Shown: positions 59,303 through 64,000 of the stretch, piece after piece
Numbering within the stretch: the first letter of the stretch is position 1
Layout of the letters: each line of letters starts with the position of its first letter
NCBI GenBank assembly: GCA_937902315.1
Contig: CALGUG010000056.1
Location: 1-64,000, forward strand
Direction: 5' to 3'
DNA length: 64,000 nt
Source: an uncultured Chloroflexales bacterium
Lineage (GTDB): Bacteria > Chloroflexota > Chloroflexia > Chloroflexales > Chloroflexaceae
The notes under the pieces: generated by a model
Seen by the model: only the letters and a program-made list of their open reading frames with translations
Database searches by the model: none
What the model was told of the DNA's origin: nothing
Made by a program: the position numbers and the translations under genes

Positions 59303-60346
59303 ATGTCCCGTCTACGCGTTGCAATCGTTGGCATGGGTATCGGCAAATCAGGCGGTAACGCCTTTACGCGCAATCCGCGCAGTGTTGTAAGCGCTCTATG
59401 CGATCTCGCCGAAGATCGCATGCGTGCATATGCTGCGCAACTCCCAGAAAACCCTAAACTCTACACCGATTACCGCGAGATGTGCCAAGATCCTAACATC
59501 GACGCGGTATTTGTCGCAACGCCTAACCAGTTGCATGTGCCGGTTGCGCTCGAAGCTGTGCGCAATGGTAAGCATGTGATCGTGACCAAGCCGCTGGCCG
59601 ACTCGGTCGAAGCCGCGCGTGAGCTCGCGGCCGAGATCGAAAAGACCAACTTGGTCGGTATGACTGCCTTCGTCTCGCGCTTTCGGCCCAGCACCTCCTT
59701 CCTCCGCCAACACGTTCTCTCAGGCACTTTCGGCGAACTCTACTATCTCAGAGGTAGAAGTGTCCGCCGCAACGGTATTCCCAATTGGAATGTCGGCTTT
59801 GTGCGCAAGGGCGGCGGCGCCTTCCGCGATATGGGTGTGCATGTCCTCGACGCCTGCTGGTGGCTGATGGGCCGACCCAAAGCGATCAGCGCAACCGGTG
59901 TGGCTGGTGCCAAGTTCGGTCCTTTCGGACGTGGCTACCGCGACAATAAAGCTCCTGCCCCCGAGATCGTGGCCCAATACGAGGCCGATGACTACGCGGG
60001 CGGTTTTATTCGCTTCGAGAACGGCGTCGGTTTGCAGATCGAAAGCTTCTGGGCTTCGCACCAACCCGAAGAGTACCAAATCGAGCTGTTCGGTACCGAA
60101 GCTGGCGCCAAACTTGATCCTCTAACGCTCTACCGCCACAACAATGGCGAACCTTACGATGTCCAATTCTACTCAGAAACAGGCCAAGTGAATTGGGACC
60201 GTATGATGGAGCACTTTATATCGTGCATTCTCGATGGCACGCCCTGCGACGCACCGATCAGCGACGGTCTGCGCGTTCAGGAGATGATGGAAGCCCTCCT
60301 CTTAAGCAGCGAGAAAGGACACGAAGTCTACATCAACGAACTTTAG
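59303..60346 (+). CDS. Gfo/Idh/MocA-family oxidoreductase, tandem copy 2
   Basis: 347 residues, collinear with copy 1: VGMGIGKSGGNAF at the N-terminus, VTKPLADSVEAARELAAEIE, DMGVHVLDACWWLMG and the same C-terminal domain. It differs most in SRFRPSTSFLRQHVLSGTF and in the last loop (YSETGQVNWDRMMEHF), both likely to face the substrate. ACAGGAG precedes the ATG by 10 nt. It stands 146 bp behind copy 1 with its own operator, so each copy is probably transcribed on its own. Confidence 0.88.
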   Translation: MSRLRVAIVGMGIGKSGGNAFTRNPRSVVSALCDLAEDRMRAYAAQLPENPKLYTDYREMCQDPNIDAVFVATPNQLHVPVALEAVRNGKHVIVTKPLADSVEAARELAAEIEKTNLVGMTAFVSRFRPSTSFLRQHVLSGTFGELYYLRGRSVRRNGIPNWNVGFVRKGGGAFRDMGVHVLDACWWLMGRPKAISATGVAGAKFGPFGRGYRDNKAPAPEIVAQYEADDYAGGFIRFENGVGLQIESFWASHQPEEYQIELFGTEAGAKLDPLTLYRHNNGEPYDVQFYSETGQVNWDRMMEHFISCILDGTPCDAPISDGLRVQEMMEALLLSSEKGHEVYINEL

Positions 60347-60426
60347 TTTCAGATTTTTCCAAGCTTGTGGAATCTGCATTCCAGCAAACAGAGCTACAAG
60401 CCAAAGCCGACCAATTTATACCTATG

Positions 60427-60456
60427 CTCCAATATGCAAACGATTGCATATTGGAG
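60427..60456 (+). promoter_or_regulatory. LacI-type operator 3, extended palindrome
   Basis: The core ATGCAAACGATTGCAT (60434-60449) is extended on both sides to CTCCAAT and ATTGGAG, giving 13-bp arms. The core ends 60 bp before the ATG, as in copies 1 and 2. As RNA it would also form a strong hairpin. Confidence 0.75.
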
Positions 60457-60508
60457 AGCCAAAAACAACATAATTCATCGTCGAATAACATCAAAGGAGA
60501 CTTTTGAG

Positions 60509-61552
60509 ATGTCCCGTGTACGCATCGCAGTAGTTGGTATGGGTATCGGCAGAGCCAATGGCAATGCTTTCGCTCGCAATCCACGTAGTGTTGTTGCTGC
60601 CTTGTGCGACCTCGCCGAAGACCGCATGCAAGAGTATGCTGCTCAACTTCCTGAACGTCCCAAACTGTATACCGACTACCGCGAGATGTGCCAAGATCCC
60701 AATATCGACGCCGTCTTCGTCGGCACACCAAACCAACTGCATGTTCCGGTTGCGCTCGAAGCTGTGCGCAACGGCAAGCATGTCATGGTTACCAAGCCCT
60801 TGGCCGATTCGGTCGAGGCTGCACGGACACTTGTAGCTGAGCTGGAGAAGACTGATCTAGTCGGCATGATGTCACTGTCCACCCGTTTCGGGCCTAACGC
60901 TCAATACCTGCGCGAACAGGTCGTAAGTGGCATCTTTGGCGAACTCTACTATGCTCGTGGCCGTAGCGTGCGCCGCAATGGTATTCCCAACTGGAATGCA
61001 GGCTTCTTGCGCAAGGGCGGCGGCGCCTTCCGCGATATGGGTGTGCATGTGCTCGATGCTTGTTGGTGGCTGATGGGCCGTCCGGTTCCGATCAGCGCTT
61101 CGGGCGTGGCTGGCGCCAAGTTCGGCCCTTACGGTCGCGGCTACTGGGATAACAAAACCCCTGCCCCCGAGATGGTAGCCCAATATCAATCCGACGACTA
61201 CGCCGGCGGTTTCATTCGTTTTGCCAACGGTGTTGGTTTGCAGATCGAGAGCTTCTGGGCTTCGAATCAACCTGAAGAGTTCCAGATCGAGCTATTCGGC
61301 ACCGAAGCGGGTGCAAAATACGATCCGCCTACACTTTATCGCCATAACAACGGCGAACCTTACGATGTCAGGGCTTACACCAAGTCTGGCGAAACCGCTT
61401 GGGATAACCTAGCCGAGCACTTTGTTTCGTGTATTCTCGACGGCACGCCTTGCGACGCGCCGATCAGCGACGGTCTACGCGTGCAGGAGATGATGGAAGC
61501 CCTTCTGATCAGCGGTGAACAAGGCCGCGAGGTGCGAATTAACGAGCTCTAG
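60509..61552 (+). CDS. Gfo/Idh/MocA-family oxidoreductase, tandem copy 3
   Basis: 347 residues with VVGMGIGRANGNAFARN, MVTKPLADSVEAARTLVAEL and DMGVHVLDACWWLMG. Shared changes with copy 4 (GMMSL in place of GMTAF, YGRGYW in place of FGRG, ASNQPEE in place of ASHQPEE) show that copies 3 and 4 are the closest pair. The frame is open for 48 further codons upstream, but that would run through the operator. The real start is ATG 60509, with AAAGGAG 9 nt upstream. Confidence 0.88.
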   Translation: MSRVRIAVVGMGIGRANGNAFARNPRSVVAALCDLAEDRMQEYAAQLPERPKLYTDYREMCQDPNIDAVFVGTPNQLHVPVALEAVRNGKHVMVTKPLADSVEAARTLVAELEKTDLVGMMSLSTRFGPNAQYLREQVVSGIFGELYYARGRSVRRNGIPNWNAGFLRKGGGAFRDMGVHVLDACWWLMGRPVPISASGVAGAKFGPYGRGYWDNKTPAPEMVAQYQSDDYAGGFIRFANGVGLQIESFWASNQPEEFQIELFGTEAGAKYDPPTLYRHNNGEPYDVRAYTKSGETAWDNLAEHFVSCILDGTPCDAPISDGLRVQEMMEALLISGEQGREVRINEL

Positions 61553-61609
61553 GCAGATTGCCACGAGCCGAGGTTTTACAGCTTGAAAGAGAGATGGATA
61601 GCTTGCAGT

Positions 61610-61790
61610 TATCCATCTCTCAGCGAATCCGTGTGAAGCGTTGGGTTTTCGAAGAGTCTCAAGGCACAGACAGCGAATGCTCCGTAGTGACGGGCGGGAT
61701 GTTTGTAGCCGTAGGCGGACGCGCTAAGGACTGGATGCGAGCCAAAGCCCTTACCGCCAAGAGTATGAAATAACGTGATCTAGCGGATTT
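61610..61790 (+). repeat. F1 repeat inserted in the tandem gene array
   Basis: AGCGAATCCGTGTGAAG at the left, core at 61705-61723, TTACCGCCAAGAG and AGCGGATTTGCTATC at the right. It makes the gap between copies 3 and 4 about 400 bp, against 146-162 bp between the others. Confidence 0.7.
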
Positions 61791-61802
61791 GCTATCAATC
61801 AG

Positions 61803-61899
61803 CCAACGTTTGAGCACAGCCTGCATTTGAACGTTGGGCCTAACTCTATATACCCTCCATCAGGGCGCTTTTTGCAGCAAGCATAGCTGCGCCAGATGG
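61803..61899 (+). promoter_or_regulatory. Different palindromes upstream of tandem copy 4
   Basis: CCAACGTT and AACGTTGG (61803-61837) form one inverted repeat. A second, larger hairpin runs from CCATC (61857) to GATGG (61899), with inner GCAGC (61874-61878) and GCTGC (61886-61890). The inner palindrome ends 61 bp before the ATG, exactly where copies 1-3 have the LacI-type operator, but its sequence differs. Confidence 0.55.
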
Positions 61900-61951
61900 T
61901 GAGTAGAACTTTATACGTCATTGTCGAACATTATCAAAGGAGATTTCGACT

Positions 61952-62995
61952 ATGTCCCGTGTACGAGTCGCAGTAGTTGGCATGGGTATCGGCAAAGCAA
62001 ACGGAAACGCCATCGCTCGCAATCCGCGTGGTGTGGTAGCGGCCCTGTGCGATATTGCCGAAGAACGCATGAAAGAGTACGCCGCCCAACTTCCTGAAAC
62101 ACCTAAACTGTATACCGACTACCGCGAGATGTGCCAAGATCCTGATATCGACGCCGTCTTCGTGGGTACGCCGAATCAATTGCACGTTCCCATCGCGCTC
62201 GAAGCGGTGCGCAACGGCAAACACGTGCTCGTCACCAAACCGCTTGCTGACTCGGTCGAGGCTGCACGTACACTCGTCGCCGAACTAGAAAAAAGCAACG
62301 TTGTTGGTATGATGTCGCTGGTCACTCGCTTCAGCGCCCATACTCAATATCTGCACGAGCAAGCTCTCGCTGGCATCTTTGGCGAGCTCTACTACGCTCG
62401 AGGACGCAGCGTGCGCCGCAACGGCATTCCTAACTGGAACGCAGGCTTTGTGCGCAAGGGCGGCGGCGCCTTCCGCGATATGGGTGTGCACGCCCTCGAC
62501 GCCTGTTGGTGGCTGATGGGTCGCCCCAAAGCAGTCAGCGCTTCGGGTGTTGCTGGAGCTAAGTTTGGTCCCTACGGACGCGGCTACTGGGGCAACAAAG
62601 CACCTGCTCCCGAGATCGTGGCCCAATACGAGGCCGACGACTACGCGGGCGGTTTTATTCGCTTTGAGAACGGTGTCGGTTTGCAGATCGAAAGCTTCTG
62701 GGCTTCCAACCAGCCCGAAGAGTTCCAGATCGAGCTGTTCGGCACCGAGGCTGGCGCTAAACTCGATCCGCCCACCATTTATCGCCACAACAACGGCGAA
62801 CCCTACGATGTTCGCCACTACTTCAAACGTGATGAAAGTGCTTGGGATCGCCTCACCGAGCACTTCATCTCGTGTATTCTCGATGGCACCCCCTGCGACG
62901 CACCGATCAGCGATGGTCTGCGCGTTCAGGAGATGATGGAAGCTCTGTTGCTCAGTGGCGAACAAGGCCGCGAAGTGCGCATCAACGAGCTCTAA
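61952..62995 (+). CDS. Gfo/Idh/MocA-family oxidoreductase, tandem copy 4
   Basis: 347 residues, closest to copy 3: VVGMGIGKANGNAIARN, VTKPLADSVEAARTLVAEL, DMGVHALDACWWLMG, YGRGYWGNKAPAPEI. The AAAGGAG and the 30 bp before the ATG are conserved with the other copies, but the operator further upstream is replaced. The variable stretches are again TRFSAHTQYLHEQALAG and YFKRDESAWDRLTEHF. A strong terminator follows, which closes the array. Confidence 0.88.
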   Translation: MSRVRVAVVGMGIGKANGNAIARNPRGVVAALCDIAEERMKEYAAQLPETPKLYTDYREMCQDPDIDAVFVGTPNQLHVPIALEAVRNGKHVLVTKPLADSVEAARTLVAELEKSNVVGMMSLVTRFSAHTQYLHEQALAGIFGELYYARGRSVRRNGIPNWNAGFVRKGGGAFRDMGVHALDACWWLMGRPKAVSASGVAGAKFGPYGRGYWGNKAPAPEIVAQYEADDYAGGFIRFENGVGLQIESFWASNQPEEFQIELFGTEAGAKLDPPTIYRHNNGEPYDVRHYFKRDESAWDRLTEHFISCILDGTPCDAPISDGLRVQEMMEALLLSGEQGREVRINEL

Positions 62996-63011
62996 GCCTT
63001 AGCTAACATGG

Positions 63012-63060
63012 AAGATCTGCCTTATACGCTCGTTTATGTGTATGAGGCAGATCTTTCTTT
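63012..63060 (+). terminator. Intrinsic terminator of the oxidoreductase array
   Basis: AAGATCTGCCT (63012-63022) and AGGCAGATCTT (63045-63055), with inner ATAC/GTAT, then TCTTTC. Confidence 0.88.
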
Positions 63061-63152
63061 CTACACAAAACGTAAGGAAAGCTCTCCCCGCGCAAGACGT
63101 CTCTCTATGGAGAGAACTGAACATTTCCAAAGTATATTTCTGAGACAGTGCT

Positions 63153-63182
63153 ATTTGTCCTTTCGACAAATTTGCATATAAT
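63153..63182 (+). promoter_or_regulatory. Promoter with overlapping palindrome
   Basis: TTGTCC (63155-63160) and TATAAT (63177-63182) with a 16-bp spacer. The palindrome ATTTGTC (63153-63159)/GACAAAT (63165-63171) covers the -35 box and is a likely repressor site. The transcript would have a leader of about 270 nt before the Yip1 gene. Confidence 0.6.
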
Positions 63183-63234
63183 AGACAGACCATTTCTCAA
63201 AGCCAATAAATTGAATATCTGCCCATTGACACCG

Positions 63235-63352
63235 TTGCAGGACCTAGCATTCGGAAAAGAGCTAACCGAATCAGAAATTCCACTGCAACCTTCCGGAGTG
63301 CAACTACGTACTAAAGCTAATGAAAGGACCTGACGGAGGAACACGTGAGGTC
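63235..63352 (+). promoter_or_regulatory. Structured leader of the Yip1-family gene
   Basis: TTGCAG (63235-63240) pairs with CTGCAA (63283-63288) around an inner ATTCGG (63249-63254)/CCGAAT (63266-63271) stem. Further on GACCT and ACG pair with CGT and AGGTC (63327-63352), holding a GGAGG ribosome-binding sequence in the loop. It does not match a riboswitch class I can recall. Confidence 0.45.
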
Positions 63353-63440
63353 AAAATGCTTAGTAGAGAGAGACACCCAACTGTCGCCTTTGTGCAACAC
63401 AAGACTGTACGTCACATTTGAGGGTACTAGTGTAGCCTAG
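63345..63440 (+). CDS. Possible 31-codon leader peptide
   Basis: A GTG codon with GGAGG 6 nt upstream opens a 31-codon frame (MRSKCLVERDTQLSPLCN, then TRLYVTFEGTSVA) that stops 17 bp before the Yip1 gene and just before its ribosome-binding site. The ribosome-binding sequence lies in the loop of a hairpin. It could be a regulatory leader peptide or chance. Confidence 0.3.
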   Translation: MRSKCLVERDTQLSPLCNTRLYVTFEGTSVA

Positions 63441-63457
63441 CTTGTAAGGAGTAGCAC

Positions 63458-64000
63458 ATGGAAGTCCAAGGCGTCCGCATTAACGAGTTGGTCAGTCAGA
63501 GCATGGTTGTCATCACTAAGCCGAGCGTCGAAAGCTTCGAACGCTTCGAGAAGAGTGGTGGCAAGCGGGAAGCATTAGTCTACGTCCTGGTAGCAGCCGC
63601 CCTATCGGGTATCGTCAGCGCCATCTTCGGCCTTTTTGGCGGTATTTCCGGAATTCTATTGGGCCTTATCTCGGGCTTCGTCATTCCAGTAGTCGGTTTC
63701 TATGTGTTCGCTTACGTCCTCAATTTTATGGGCAAACAGAGGGGTGGCACGGGCACAGAAGACGAGGTCTTCTATACCTGCGCTCTCTATACTGCACCTC
63801 TTCAAGCTATCAACGGTATCGTCAGTGGCATCCCCTTCTTAGGCTTCTTACTCTCGCCAATATTGCTCATCATTGGCCTCTATCAGTGCTACTTAGGCTA
63901 CTTGGCCTCGCGCTCGAGCATGAACCTGCAACAGAACGATGCGATCATCTCGGTGGTCGTAGCGATCGTCGTTCAGTTCATCGTTACCCTTATTGTTGCA
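63458..64000 (+). CDS. Yip1-family membrane protein, cut by the window end
   Basis: The first 181 residues of a membrane protein with AAGGAG 6 nt before the ATG and no stop before the window edge. Hydrophobic segments are around 43-75 (LVYVLVAAALSGIVSAIFGL and on), 78-100 (ISGFVIPVVGFYVFAYVLNF), 125-150 (LQAINGIVSGIPFLGFLLSP, running on into ILLIIGLYQCYLGYL) and the last visible residues. The pattern, with short polar loops and EDEVFYTCALYTAPLQ between helices, matches the Yip1 domain family, found in many bacterial membrane proteins without a known task. A long folded leader precedes it. Confidence 0.8.
   Translation, partial: MEVQGVRINELVSQSMVVITKPSVESFERFEKSGGKREALVYVLVAAALSGIVSAIFGLFGGISGILLGLISGFVIPVVGFYVFAYVLNFMGKQRGGTGTEDEVFYTCALYTAPLQAINGIVSGIPFLGFLLSPILLIIGLYQCYLGYLASRSSMNLQQNDAIISVVVAIVVQFIVTLIVA

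Noticed and set aside
58040..60456. A CRISPR array suggested by the repeated ATGCAAACGATTGC motif
   Set aside because: The copies are more than 1 kb apart and each precedes a gene at a fixed distance, which fits operators. No CRISPR array is present in the window.

Overview
The window looks like a chromosomal segment of a mid-GC, free-living heterotrophic bacterium. Chloroflexota (class Chloroflexia or a relative) is my best guess, not a certainty. The signs are an oleABCD-type hydrocarbon cluster, many GTG starts behind strong AAGGAG ribosome-binding sites, ECF sigma factors, lipoproteins, large carbohydrate-active proteins and dense families of intergenic repeats. There is no tRNA, rRNA, CRISPR array, intact insertion sequence or phage gene.

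Layout. 1-6.4 kb: an isochorismatase-like hydrolase, then on the minus strand oleB-oleC-oleD and, behind its own promoter region, oleA plus a coiled-coil gene. Together OleABCD make long-chain olefins from two acyl-CoA chains. 6.6-9.8 kb: rpsO and pnp, separated by a terminator and a highly folded pnp leader. 10-20 kb: a secreted two-repeat protein, an inositol-monophosphatase-family gene with a sugar isomerase-like gene, an acetyltransferase, and an operon of ECF sigma factor, zinc anti-sigma factor, membrane protein, MacA-like lipoprotein adaptor and MacB/FtsX permease. No ATPase gene is present in that operon. 20-30 kb: an orphan double-length sugar-ABC-type permease, an MFS carrier, a nitroreductase, an AadA-like nucleotidyltransferase, a second ECF sigma factor, comM and a GAF protein behind an attenuator-like leader. 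30-38 kb: PIG-L deacetylase, serine hydrolase, acetyltransferase, a free-standing structured RNA (6S-like), an HD hydrolase and two large peptidase/esterase genes. 38-52 kb: kdgD, polX, a GH38-like gene, a Fic-fold protein with a ruined active site, a large GH-like protein, a DUF2278 plus lamin-tail fusion, a YcaQ-type glycosylase and a GH18 protein. 52-58 kb: a three-gene glycolipid-type glycosyltransferase operon and a large GT39-like membrane protein. 58-63 kb: four tandem, nearly identical Gfo/Idh/MocA oxidoreductases, three of them with the same LacI-type operator about 60 bp upstream of the start. The window ends inside a Yip1-family membrane protein gene that has a long folded leader.

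The most unusual feature at the scale of the whole window is the repeat content. One family (here F1) shares the 19-nt core GTAGCCGTAGGCGGACGCG and occurs about 17 times, only between genes. Several copies are bounded by terminal inverted repeats of the form ATACCAAATCCG. A second family (F2, about 120 bp) has different contents but the same ends. Three F1 pairs face each other and enclose 190-320 bp of other repeats. Most genes stand alone or in short operons with their own promoter and a clear intrinsic terminator.
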